Shown here piece after piece: positions 14,504 through 21,594 of a stretch of 22,681 nucleotides of DNA. A program made the position numbers and the translations under genes. Source of the stretch: Spirochaetales bacterium. GTDB taxonomy: Bacteria; Spirochaetota; Spirochaetia; SZUA-6; DRHE01. Where the stretch lies: assembly GCA_016930895.1 (NCBI GenBank), contig JAFGFV010000392.1:1-22681 (forward strand), given 5' to 3'. The first letter of the stretch is position 1, and each line of letters opens with the position of its first letter. Under the pieces are notes generated by a model. The model searched no databases. It was not told where the DNA came from and saw only the letters and a list, made by a program, of their open reading frames with translations.

Positions 14504-15202
14504 CTATCGATCCAGCGCTTCGAACACGAGCTTGCGGATTTCCGACTGGTAGCGGAGAAGCCGGGTGGAAACCTGGTTGTTGAACTCCAGGCGCCCGTCG
14601 GCGCTCCGAAGCACCACTCCCTGGCCGACCAGGGGGTCCCCCTCGGCCGGCGTCAGGGCCACCTTGCGCCCCGTCAGCTCTTCGACCCGGGCCTGCGCTT
14701 CCCGTAGCAGCTTCTCGTCCAGGAACCTGCGCTCCTGCGCGGATACGTTCACGGTCGCCTCCGGGACGTTCAACCCGATCGCCGCCTCGACGACCCAGCC
14801 GAGCAGCACGTCGCGGTAGCCCCCGTCCTTATCCGCAGGGGCCCCGGCCAGCTCCCCCAGGCGTTCCCGGACCGCCTGCAGGACCCGGCGCAGGGCCTCC
14901 TCCCGGACCTTCAGGGAGGTGCGCCTGGCCTCCATGCGTGCCGCCGAGACGGCCTGGGCGTGCAGGCTCTTGGCCTGGGCTTCCGCTTTGCCCCGGGCCT
15001 CTTCCAGGATTCCCGCCGCCTGGACCTCGGCGGCCTTGACGCGCTCCTCCGCGGCCGCTCGGGCCTCGTCGATCAGGCGCTCGGCTTCGGCCCGGGCGTC
15101 GCGGCGGATCCCGGCGATCAGATCGCTTCCGGCGATAAGATCGCGACCGCCCGCTGTCTCGCTCTCGTTCATCCGCTCTCCAGCTCGCTCTCTCTCACTC
15201 AT
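14504..15202 (-). CDS. atpE: V/A-type ATP synthase subunit E (peripheral stalk)
   Basis: A 232-residue protein with a long charged Ala/Glu/Arg-rich coiled coil (about residues 33-120) and a globular C-terminal domain ending in GVVLRSADGRLEFNNQVSTR, the recognisable E-subunit signature, then LRYQSEIRKLVFEALDR. It pairs with the small G/H subunit to form the stator stalk. ATG 15202 is 6 bases after the subunit F stop with a weak AGGG site; an internal ATG at residue 11 (15172) has a better GGAGAG site, so the true start may be there. Residues 21-31 contain a small tandem duplication, DLIAG-S-DLIAG, ahead of the coiled coil. Function is secure from the C-terminus and operon position. Confidence 0.92.
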   Translation of the reverse strand: MSERERAGERMNESETAGGRDLIAGSDLIAGIRRDARAEAERLIDEARAAAEERVKAAEVQAAGILEEARGKAEAQAKSLHAQAVSAARMEARRTSLKVREEALRRVLQAVRERLGELAGAPADKDGGYRDVLLGWVVEAAIGLNVPEATVNVSAQERRFLDEKLLREAQARVEELTGRKVALTPAEGDPLVGQGVVLRSADGRLEFNNQVSTRLLRYQSEIRKLVFEALDR

Positions 15203-15208
15203 GGCGCC

Positions 15209-15514
15209 CTACAGCTTGATGCCGATGGCCTTGTTCACCATCTCCCGGATGCCGGGCTTGCCCGCCAGGGGACCCTGGCGGTCCGGAATCTCCACGATCA
15301 GCGGGAAGCTCCGGGTGAACACGTAGCGGTCCACCTGGGGACGGATCAGCTCGGCGACGCGCTCGGTGATGAGCACGATGCCCACCTCCTTGTCCTCCAG
15401 GGCCCCGGAGAAGGCCTCGCGGGCCTCCTCGGGCGAGCGGGCCGTCCGCCCTTCCACGCCGACCAGGCCGAAGCCCAGGACCGCGTCCTCGTCCCCGATG
15501 ATGAAGTACTTCAT
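15209..15514 (-). CDS. atpF: V/A-type ATP synthase subunit F (central stalk)
   Basis: A 101-residue protein matching subunit F throughout: MKYFIIGDEDAVLGFGLVGV at the N-terminus (first strand and the conserved FxLxG), KEVGIVLITERVAELIRP in the middle, and PLIVEIPDRQGP near the C-terminus. F binds subunit D in the rotor and modulates activity. ATG 15514 has GGGAGA very close upstream, a poorly spaced site. It lies 34 bases after the proteolipid gene and 6 bases before subunit E. The order K-F-E-A-B-D is close to the common bacterial arrangement, in which C usually lies between E and F; here C is at the front of the operon instead. Confidence 0.95.
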   Translation of the reverse strand: MKYFIIGDEDAVLGFGLVGVEGRTARSPEEAREAFSGALEDKEVGIVLITERVAELIRPQVDRYVFTRSFPLIVEIPDRQGPLAGKPGIREMVNKAIGIKL

Positions 15515-15548
15515 TCTCCCGGCTCGCCGCTGGAGCCCCCCCTCGAGC

Positions 15549-15953
15549 CTACACCCTGCCCAGGATCATGAGGGCGGTGATGAACCCGAACACCACCAGC
15601 CCCTCGGCCAGGGCGATGAAGATCAGGGCTTGGCTGGCGATCTCGGGCTTCTCGCTGATGGCGCCCATCGCCGCCGCCCCCACGTTGCCGATCGCGATGC
15701 CGGCCCCGATGGCCCCGAAGCCGAAGGCAGCCGCCGCCGCCAGCAGCCCGAAGCGCATGACGCTCGCCGTCTCCGCGCTCATCGCCGGCCTGGCGGCTTC
15801 TACGGCCTGCTCCTGGGCGACCACCCTGGAAACCGACACCAGGCCGAACATGACGAAGAACGCAAACAGGATCACGAGGCTGATCAGGACCCGCCGCCTG
15901 AACAAGCTCTGGGGCGTCTTTCCCTTCTGCCCTTCACCCACCGATTGACTCAC
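15549..15953 (-). CDS. atpK: V/A-type ATP synthase subunit K/c (proteolipid) with N-terminal extension
   Basis: A 134-residue protein. After a basic, signal-like N-terminus (positive RRR at 19-21, hydrophobic core 22-41, candidate cleavage around VVA-QE near 46) it has the two-helix proteolipid hairpin: helix 1 about 68-95 (FGAIGAGIAIGNVGAAAMGA) and helix 2 about 108-131, with the ion-binding Glu117 in FIALAEGLVVFGF. The ring of these subunits carries H+ or Na+. By the F-type rule (Gln in helix 1, Ser/Thr after the Glu) the Na+ ligands are missing, so H+ is slightly favoured, but this rule is not decisive for V-type rings. The GTG start is preceded by AAAGGAGG, the best ribosome site in the operon. 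It follows subunit I by 70 bases. Confidence 0.94.
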   Translation of the reverse strand: MSQSVGEGQKGKTPQSLFRRRVLISLVILFAFFVMFGLVSVSRVVAQEQAVEAARPAMSAETASVMRFGLLAAAAAFGFGAIGAGIAIGNVGAAAMGAISEKPEIASQALIFIALAEGLVVFGFITALMILGRV

Positions 15954-15958
15954 TTCGT

Positions 15959-15966
15959 CCTCCTTT
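15959..15966 (-). promoter_or_regulatory. Near-perfect Shine-Dalgarno of the proteolipid gene
   Basis: AAAGGAGG on the minus strand, 5 bases before the GTG start at 15953. It is stronger than the sites of the other subunits, which fits the many copies of K needed per complex. The rest of the 70-base gap 15954-16023 shows no promoter or hairpin I would support. Confidence 0.7.
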
Positions 15967-16023
15967 CACCATGAAGACATTCCATACGTAGCATATCCGC
16001 CCCCCGCCGGCAGCGGCAGGGCT

Positions 16024-18045
16024 CTAGCTGCGGCTGCGCAGCGACACCGGCTGGTACGCCCGGCCGGTTCCGCTGAAGTACTTGGAGAAGAACTCGTAGT
16101 AGTTCAACCTCAGCGACTGGATCCCGGCCGACAGCCCCTCCAGGGCGATCACCAGGAGATTGCCCGCCACCAGGACCAGGATGGAGCCGATCGAAAACCC
16201 GCCCCCCGGCCCCGCGAGCATCCCGGCGATCGAGAAAAAAGCGATCATCAGGCTCACGTGGGCGATCCCCAGGCCGGCCACCCGCATGAAGGACAGGGTG
16301 TTGGCCAGGTACCCCGAAAAGATCTCCAGGATCTCCACCAGCCACTCCATGAAGAAATCCACCGGGGTCAGCAGGCCGAAGGGCTTGCGCGGCCGGTGGC
16401 GCAAGTACTCCAGGGGGGGCTTGGCCATGAGCAGCAGCACCGGCAGCCCGACCAGCAGCATCAGGAGGGTGCCGTCGGGAAGCTGCTTGTAATCGTGGCG
16501 CACGAAGTAGAAGGCCACGTACACCCCCGCCGCATAGATCCAGCTGCCCAGCAGGCCCCCCTTGTCAAAGACCAGCTGGAACCACCGGCGCTTGGAGATC
16601 AGGTTGACCCAGTTGAGCGCCAACCCCAGCCCGATCACGGCGATCCCGAAGTAGATCGTGATCAGCAGGATGCTGTAGATGTTCTTGACGTAGCCGCTCT
16701 GCGGGTGCCCGGAGATGATCCCGTGATAGTCGAACCAGAGGGGCGGGAACCACTGCATCCCGAAGTACGAGCCGAACAGCACCCCCGTGACCATGGCGGC
16801 CCCGCCGCACCAGGCGACCAGCTTGAGGAGGTTGCGCACGTTGTCGCTCGGGCCCCGGTAGGTCAAAGCCCCGAGGAGCCCGAGCAGGAGCAGGACCGCC
16901 CCGTGTCCGACATCGCCGAACATCAGGCCGAACATGACCAGGTAGGCCACCGCCACGAACGGGGTCGGGTCCACCGCGCCGTACTCCGGCATCGAGTAGT
17001 TCTGGACGAGCATCTGGAAGGGCGACAGGAAGCGGGGGTTCTTGATCTGCACCGGCACGGAGCGGGTCTCCGAGGCGGGCAGCTCCCGGGGGGTATGCCA
17101 CTCCAGGTAGCAGCGGCCTTCCGCCGCCCGGCGGATGGCCTCCTCCAGGCTGCCCTGGCGCTCGGCCGGCAGCCAGCCGGAAAAGATCACGGTCCGGGAG
17201 GTATGGCTGAAGTAGGACTGCATGCGCACGTACAGCTCGTTCAGGCGGATGTTCGCCCACATCTGCTCCAGCTCGGCCTTCTTCTTCTGCACCAGGGCCT
17301 CGATCGCGCCCCGCAGGGAATCCTGTTCCGCGCGCAGGGCGGCCAGCCTTTCCCCGAGCTCTCGGCCCACCTTCTCCCTGGAGCCCTGCGCTTCCTTGGG
17401 CAGATGCACCTCCATCCACCCGAAGCGGTCCAGGATCTTGTTCACCGCCGGCTCGTCGCGCTTCATGGTGATGAGCAGGAAGGTCGTCTGGTCCGCCTCC
17501 CGACCCAGCTCGATGTGCACGCTGGGCAGCCCGGAGAGGGCTTCGCCGAAGCTCTCCACGACGGCGCTGCGGACCACGCCGGTCTGGACCTGGAGGTAGG
17601 AGTACTGCGAGCGGTTGCGGATCGCGGAGCCCAGGTCGCCGAACAGCTCGATCTGGCGCTGGATGTCCTCGAGCTTCAGGATCTCCTGCTGGACCGCGCC
17701 CTGCTTGTCCCGCAGGGCCTGGAGATCCGCCGCAAAGGCGTCCAGCTCCCGGTTGGTGGCCTCCAGGTCCAGGGCCTTGAGGTCCTCCACCTTGAGCTCG
17801 ACGTGGGACTGGGGCCGCTCGTTGATGATACCGAGGAAACTCTCGATGCGACGGCGGATCTCGGCGATCAGGGCCTCCGAAACCTTCGGGGTCACGGCCG
17901 CGACCCTGGAACCGACCTCGTGGTCCACCTCGGTCACGTTGACGAAGTGCAGGACCCCGTGACGGAGGAGCTCGCGGGAGACCTTTTCGGCGTCGTGGTC
18001 CAGGACCACGGCGACCAGCTGCCGCATCGGTTCGGTGAAGATCAT
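16024..18045 (-). CDS. atpI: V/A-type ATP synthase subunit I (membrane a-subunit)
   Basis: A 673-residue protein in the normal range. The N-terminal half (about 1-330) is cytoplasmic with long charged helices that clamp the stator stalks; the C-terminal half has about seven to eight membrane helices. Conserved elements are MLVQNYSMPEYGAVDPTPFV, MFGLMFGDVGHGAVLLLLG, and the essential Arg588 in NTLSFMRVAGLGIAHVSLM, which faces the ring Glu; Glu636 (VIALEGLSAG) and Arg646 (QSLRLNYYEFFSKYF) complete the usual half-channel set. The frame stays open upstream to 19461, but ATG 18045 overlapping the subunit C stop (ATGA) is where conservation starts (RQLVAVVLD). ATG 18027 is a possible alternative. 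It provides the ion path between ring and membrane. Confidence 0.95.
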   Translation of the reverse strand: MIFTEPMRQLVAVVLDHDAEKVSRELLRHGVLHFVNVTEVDHEVGSRVAAVTPKVSEALIAEIRRRIESFLGIINERPQSHVELKVEDLKALDLEATNRELDAFAADLQALRDKQGAVQQEILKLEDIQRQIELFGDLGSAIRNRSQYSYLQVQTGVVRSAVVESFGEALSGLPSVHIELGREADQTTFLLITMKRDEPAVNKILDRFGWMEVHLPKEAQGSREKVGRELGERLAALRAEQDSLRGAIEALVQKKKAELEQMWANIRLNELYVRMQSYFSHTSRTVIFSGWLPAERQGSLEEAIRRAAEGRCYLEWHTPRELPASETRSVPVQIKNPRFLSPFQMLVQNYSMPEYGAVDPTPFVAVAYLVMFGLMFGDVGHGAVLLLLGLLGALTYRGPSDNVRNLLKLVAWCGGAAMVTGVLFGSYFGMQWFPPLWFDYHGIISGHPQSGYVKNIYSILLITIYFGIAVIGLGLALNWVNLISKRRWFQLVFDKGGLLGSWIYAAGVYVAFYFVRHDYKQLPDGTLLMLLVGLPVLLLMAKPPLEYLRHRPRKPFGLLTPVDFFMEWLVEILEIFSGYLANTLSFMRVAGLGIAHVSLMIAFFSIAGMLAGPGGGFSIGSILVLVAGNLLVIALEGLSAGIQSLRLNYYEFFSKYFSGTGRAYQPVSLRSRS

Positions 18046-19202
18046 AGCGCTGAAACGATCCTGTCGTCCGACCAGCCGTAGAACTTGGCGTTGAGCAATG
18101 TCATGATCCGACGGATTTCTTCGCCCTTCAGGATAAAATAGGCCATAATGACGCCGACTGTGAAGGGGTAGCCGCCCAGGATGCGGCGCACCTCGATGAG
18201 CAGGATTTCCCGCAGGACCCGCTCGATGAGGGCCAAGCGGGAGACGGCGGCGCTCCGGTGTCGAATCGCGCCGTCGGTGCCCCCAGGCCCCTCGCCGCCG
18301 CTGCGCCCCCGGCTGTCTCCCGCCCGGGCCGAAGCCTCCTCGCCGCTCCCCTCGCGCGTGGAAAGGAGCGCCGAAAGCTCCGGGTAACGCTTGCGCACCA
18401 GGGCCGCCAGGGCGGCGCCCGGCGACTGCGAGGTGTAAGCCTCGGCGATGGCCTCCCGGCTCAGGTTCAGTCCTCGGGGGATCGAGCGCGCTAGCGCCTG
18501 CTCGAGACTCATGTCGTAGAAGGACTTGAAGCGGATGAGCCAACCGATATTCTCGATGTCGATCTCCACGCCGATCAGGCGCCGGGCCACCGCGCGGTCG
18601 CGTTCGGACAGGGTCTCCAGGGCGGCGCCCAGCTGCTCGTAGAACAGCTGGTCCAGGGCGATCTCCAGATCGAACAGGGTGCCGGACTCCAGCACCCCGG
18701 AAGCCTCCCGGGCGATCAGCGCGGCGTAAGGGGTTCCGGAGAGAGCGGCAGCGGCATCCTGGAGGGTCGGGGCGTTGACCACCGCGTCCACGTCCATGGG
18801 ATAGCGGATCCGCTCGCGCAGCAGGTACCCGGCCCGGCCCTCGACGTTTCGCTTGCGCACGTTGGCGTCGAACCACAACCGCAGGGCGTTCTTGAGGTTC
18901 CCGATCTCGAAACGCCCCGCCAGGGCGTCGACGAACGGCTTGAGCTCGTCGACCACCAGGCCGTTCAACTCCCGGTACAGCCCGGCCTCCCGCCGCACCA
19001 GCTCCAGCTCGGCGGTCTTGATGTCCCCGGTGCGGTGATACGCCTCCTCGACCGCCGCGAAGCCGGTGTCCCGCAGCATCTGCACGGCTTCGTCCACGGA
19101 GCCTGCGCGGGCCATCTGCCCGAACACCTCCTCCGGCAGGATCTTGCTGATCCGCCCGCGCAGCTTGGCGTTGATGAAGGCGTACGTCTGGAGGGCGCCC
19201 AC
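18042..19202 (-). CDS. atpC: V/A-type ATP synthase subunit C (d-like, socket) with low-complexity insertion
   Basis: A 386-residue protein with the three-bundle helical pattern of NtpC/AtpC: LQTYAFINAKLRGRISKILP at the N-terminus, EIGNLKNALRLWFDAN, DIENIGWLIRFKSFYDMS, and IMAYFILKGEEIRRI at the C-terminus. Subunit C is the funnel that joins the rotor shaft to the proteolipid ring. It is longer than the usual 320-350 residues because residues about 282-318 are a Gly/Ser/Glu/Arg-rich, probably disordered linker (REGSGEEASARAGDSRG and following) before the last helical bundle. The reading frame is intact. GTG 19202 has GGGGAG 8 bases upstream and lies 3 bases after the G/H-like gene. Second gene of the operon. 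Confidence 0.92.
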   Translation of the reverse strand: MGALQTYAFINAKLRGRISKILPEEVFGQMARAGSVDEAVQMLRDTGFAAVEEAYHRTGDIKTAELELVRREAGLYRELNGLVVDELKPFVDALAGRFEIGNLKNALRLWFDANVRKRNVEGRAGYLLRERIRYPMDVDAVVNAPTLQDAAAALSGTPYAALIAREASGVLESGTLFDLEIALDQLFYEQLGAALETLSERDRAVARRLIGVEIDIENIGWLIRFKSFYDMSLEQALARSIPRGLNLSREAIAEAYTSQSPGAALAALVRKRYPELSALLSTREGSGEEASARAGDSRGRSGGEGPGGTDGAIRHRSAAVSRLALIERVLREILLIEVRRILGGYPFTVGVIMAYFILKGEEIRRIMTLLNAKFYGWSDDRIVSAL

Positions 19203-19205
19203 CGA

Positions 19206-19568
19206 CTACTCCCCGGCGGCCCCCCGGGGGGACTCCCCGGGATCCTTCCGGTCCTGTTCCGGGGTCACCAGCACGCTCACGACCGCCTCGACGGCCTCCG
19301 CCAGGGTGGCGGCCCGCTCCTCGAGGTATCGGGCCTTGCGCCGCTCCGCCTCCTCCCGGGCCTCCTGCTGCTCCTTGGCAGCCTGGGCCCGCGCCCCGGC
19401 CAGGGCCTCCTGCAGGAGGGCCTGGGCCTGTTCCCGCGCCTCCTGCAGCCGGCGCTCGCACTCCTCGTCCGCCTGCCTGCGGAGCTCCGTGGCCCGGGCG
19501 CGGGCCTCCTGCACGGTCTTCTCGGCCTCCCGCTCGGCTTCCAGCACCCTGTCGACGATTTCCTGCAT
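19206..19568 (-). CDS. V/A-type ATP synthase subunit G/H-like peripheral stalk protein
   Basis: A 120-residue protein that is almost entirely one charged amphipathic helix (residues 1-100), rich in Glu, Ala, Arg and Gln (EAEREAEKTVQEARARATEL near 11-30), with a short disordered tail (EQDRKDPGESPRGAAGE). Sequence identity to a named family is hard to judge in such a coiled coil, but size, composition and position as the first gene of a V/A-ATPase operon fit the stator subunit called G (Thermus) or H (archaea), which pairs with subunit E. ATG 19568 has GGGGGA 9 bases upstream. Without this gene the operon would lack a partner for E. Confidence 0.8.
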   Translation of the reverse strand: MQEIVDRVLEAEREAEKTVQEARARATELRRQADEECERRLQEAREQAQALLQEALAGARAQAAKEQQEAREEAERRKARYLEERAATLAEAVEAVVSVLVTPEQDRKDPGESPRGAAGE

Positions 19569-19590
19569 GGATTTCTGTCCCCCGCCGTCA

Positions 19591-19620
19591 CTTATAGCAC
19601 AGCGCGGCCCCGCGAGTAAA
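19591..19620 (-). promoter_or_regulatory. Extended -10 promoter candidate for the V/A-ATPase operon
   Basis: On the minus strand TTTACT (19620-19615), an 18-base spacer, and TATAAG (19596-19591) preceded by TG at 19599-19598, giving an extended -10 TGCTATAAG. The start site would be near 19584, with a leader of about 16 bases to ATG 19568. The 74-base gap 19569-19642 also holds CGGG-TGGCG-CCCG just after the permease stop, a 4-bp stem too weak to call a terminator. Confidence 0.55.
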
Positions 19621-19642
19621 CGGGCGCCACCCGGCGTTCTCC

Positions 19643-20545
19643 CTACACCCGGCCCTTGTAGTACCGCCAGATCGAGTACCCGACCATGGCCAGGACCGTG
19701 ATCAGGTAGGGAAAGGCCAGGATAAAATCCGCGGGCACGTTGGTGGCCCCCTGGGCGTAGTTGGACAGGCTTTCGGCGAAGCCGAACACGAAGGCGGCGA
19801 TCACGATCCCCCAGGGGGTCTTGTTGCCCAGGTAGATGGCCACCAGGGCGATCCAGCCCCGCCCCGAGGTCACGTTCGGGATGAAGGCCCCGAGATTGAG
19901 GGTCAGCATGGCCCCGGCCAGGCCGCAGGTGAACCCGGAGATCAGGATCCCGGCCAGCTGGTACACCCTGGGCTTGAGCCCCAGGGAGGCGATGGTGGGC
20001 GCCGAGAGCCCCGTGCCGCGGACGCGCAGCCCGAAGGGGGTGCGGTAGATCACGACCGCCGCCAGGGCCACGATCGCCCAGCTGGCGTACACGAACACGC
20101 TGTGCCCGAGCAGCAGGTCCCCGAACACCGGGATGCGGTTGAGCGCCGGAATCGACAGCACCGGCAGGCGGGCCACGTCGAAGCGGATCACGCCCTTGTT
20201 CCCGAACAGCTGGAAGGCCAGCACGATGGTCAGCCCGCTGGCCAGCAGGTTGGTGGCCAGCCCGGCGATAAAGATGTTGGCTTTGAGGTACAGGCTGATG
20301 GCCCCGAAGATCGCGGCGGCCAGCAGCGCGAAAAGAACACCGAACAGCACCCCCGCCAGGAGGCTGCCGGTGTAGCCGGCAAAGACGATGGCGAAGAAGG
20401 CCCCGAAGAGCATGAGCCCTTCCAGGGCGATGTTCAGCATCCCCGCGAGCTCGGTGAACAGCCCGCCCACCGCCGCGAGCAGGAAGGGGGTCATGATCCC
20501 GATGGTGTTGTGCAGGAGAGGGATGGAGAACTCGCTGCCCCTCAT
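19643..20545 (-). CDS. ABC transporter permease, BMP/nucleoside (simple sugar) type, second permease
   Basis: A 300-residue integral membrane protein with about eight hydrophobic segments. Family signatures are GLFTELAGMLNIALEGLMLFGA (around residues 29-50), YLKANIFIAGLATNLLASG, YRTPFGLRVRGTG followed by an Ala-rich loop (the cytoplasmic coupling helix that contacts the ATPase), and GRGWIALVAIYLGNKTPWG. This matches the NupQ/YufQ side of importers fed by BMP-type lipoproteins, whose known substrates are nucleosides and some sugars. ATG 20545 overlaps the stop of the first permease (ATGA) and has GAGGG 7 bases upstream; the open frame extends to 21181 but conservation begins at 20545. Last gene of the transporter unit. 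Confidence 0.92.
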   Translation of the reverse strand: MRGSEFSIPLLHNTIGIMTPFLLAAVGGLFTELAGMLNIALEGLMLFGAFFAIVFAGYTGSLLAGVLFGVLFALLAAAIFGAISLYLKANIFIAGLATNLLASGLTIVLAFQLFGNKGVIRFDVARLPVLSIPALNRIPVFGDLLLGHSVFVYASWAIVALAAVVIYRTPFGLRVRGTGLSAPTIASLGLKPRVYQLAGILISGFTCGLAGAMLTLNLGAFIPNVTSGRGWIALVAIYLGNKTPWGIVIAAFVFGFAESLSNYAQGATNVPADFILAFPYLITVLAMVGYSIWRYYKGRV

Positions 20546-21594
20546 GCCGCCGCCCTCACGCGATGACGTACGGCGCCGTACAGGCCCTGCGCCGTGACCA
20601 GGTAGAAGATCACCGACTGCACCACCGCGGCGATCTCGAAGGTCACGTCCGAGTGCAGCATGGCAGCCTTGGCCCCCGCATCCAGGTAGGCAAAGAACAC
20701 CGCCGCCGGCACGACCCCCAGGGGGTGGCTCCGGGCGATCAGGGCCACGGCGATCCCGTTCCAGCCCATGCCCCCGGAGAACTCCTTGACGGCCATGTGG
20801 TAGGTCCCCAGGATGGCCACCCCCCCCGCCAGGCCGTGCAGGGCCCCGCTCAGGATCATGGGCAGCACGATGTACGCGGACACGTTGATCCCCCCGTAGC
20901 GGGAGAACTCCCGGTTCAGGCCGCACATCCGCATCTCGTAGCCCGCGTGGGTGTAGTACATGAGAAAAAACACCAGCCCCGCCGCCACGAGCGAGAACAC
21001 GGCGCTGATGTCCAGCTTGGAGGGCGGGAAGATCGGGAGCAGGTGGTACTGCTCGCCCACGGCGCGGGTGGCCAGCAGATTGTTTGCAGGGTCGTCGAGC
21101 GGGCCGGTGATAAAGTAGTTGACGACGAAGATCACCGCCGCCGAGATCAGGAAGGAGGAGATCAGCTCGTCGGTGCCCCATTTCATCCGAAAGAACCCGG
21201 ACAGCCCCGCCAGGATCGCCCCGGTTGTCAGGGCCCCCGCCAGGGCGGCCGCGCCGCCGAGGTAGCCGCCCGCTGCCGGGAGAGCCAGGCAGATCACCGT
21301 GGCGACCAGGGCACCGGAGTACACCTGCCCTTCGCCCCCGAGGTTGAACACGGAGGACTTGAAGGCGATGGAGATCCCCAGGCCCGTGAACACCAGGGGA
21401 ATGGCGGTGTTGAGCATGTTGCCGAAGTAGTACTTGTTGGTGAAGGGCCCGACGAAGAAGTAGTAGATCGTGGTGAACGGCTGCTTGCTCAATAGCAAGA
21501 TGAGCAGGATGGCGATGGCGAAGGAGATCCCGAGGGTGAGCGCCAGCCCCGTGGCCCCCGCGAGGATCCCCCCCAGGGACTTCCGGCCCCTCAC
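20542..21594 (-). CDS. ABC transporter permease, BMP/nucleoside (simple sugar) type, first permease
   Basis: A 350-residue membrane protein with about nine hydrophobic segments; the first spans roughly residues 13-36. Characteristic stretches are GLGISIAFKSSVFNLGGEGQ (about 71-90), KWGTDELISSFLISAAVIF, a large loop with GPLDDPANNLLATRAVGEQY, YEMRMCGLNREFSRYGGIN (coupling helix region) and FSGGMGWNGIAVALIARSHP. It pairs with the following permease as the heterodimeric pore of a NupP/YufP-type importer. The GTG start at 21594 overlaps the ATPase stop (GTGA) with GGAGGAG 8 bases upstream. The substrate-binding lipoprotein gene is not in the window and may lie upstream, beyond the right edge. Confidence 0.92.
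   Translation of the reverse strand: MRGRKSLGGILAGATGLALTLGISFAIAILLILLLSKQPFTTIYYFFVGPFTNKYYFGNMLNTAIPLVFTGLGISIAFKSSVFNLGGEGQVYSGALVATVICLALPAAGGYLGGAAALAGALTTGAILAGLSGFFRMKWGTDELISSFLISAAVIFVVNYFITGPLDDPANNLLATRAVGEQYHLLPIFPPSKLDISAVFSLVAAGLVFFLMYYTHAGYEMRMCGLNREFSRYGGINVSAYIVLPMILSGALHGLAGGVAILGTYHMAVKEFSGGMGWNGIAVALIARSHPLGVVPAAVFFAYLDAGAKAAMLHSDVTFEIAAVVQSVIFYLVTAQGLYGAVRHRVRAAA

Noticed and set aside
12597..14552. 651-codon open frame on the plus strand opposite subunit A
   Set aside because: Antisense shadow of the highly conserved catalytic subunit.
16024..19461. A single 1145-residue protein fusing subunit I with upstream sequence
   Set aside because: The first 470 or so residues are the out-of-frame shadow of subunit C and the G/H-like gene; subunit I begins at ATG 18045 overlapping the C stop.
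19621..19634. Terminator after the permease (CGGG-TGGCG-CCCG)
   Set aside because: Only a 4-bp stem followed by three T residues.
19643..21181. A 512-residue permease
   Set aside because: The N-terminal 212 residues are a shadow of the first permease; the true start is ATG 20545.
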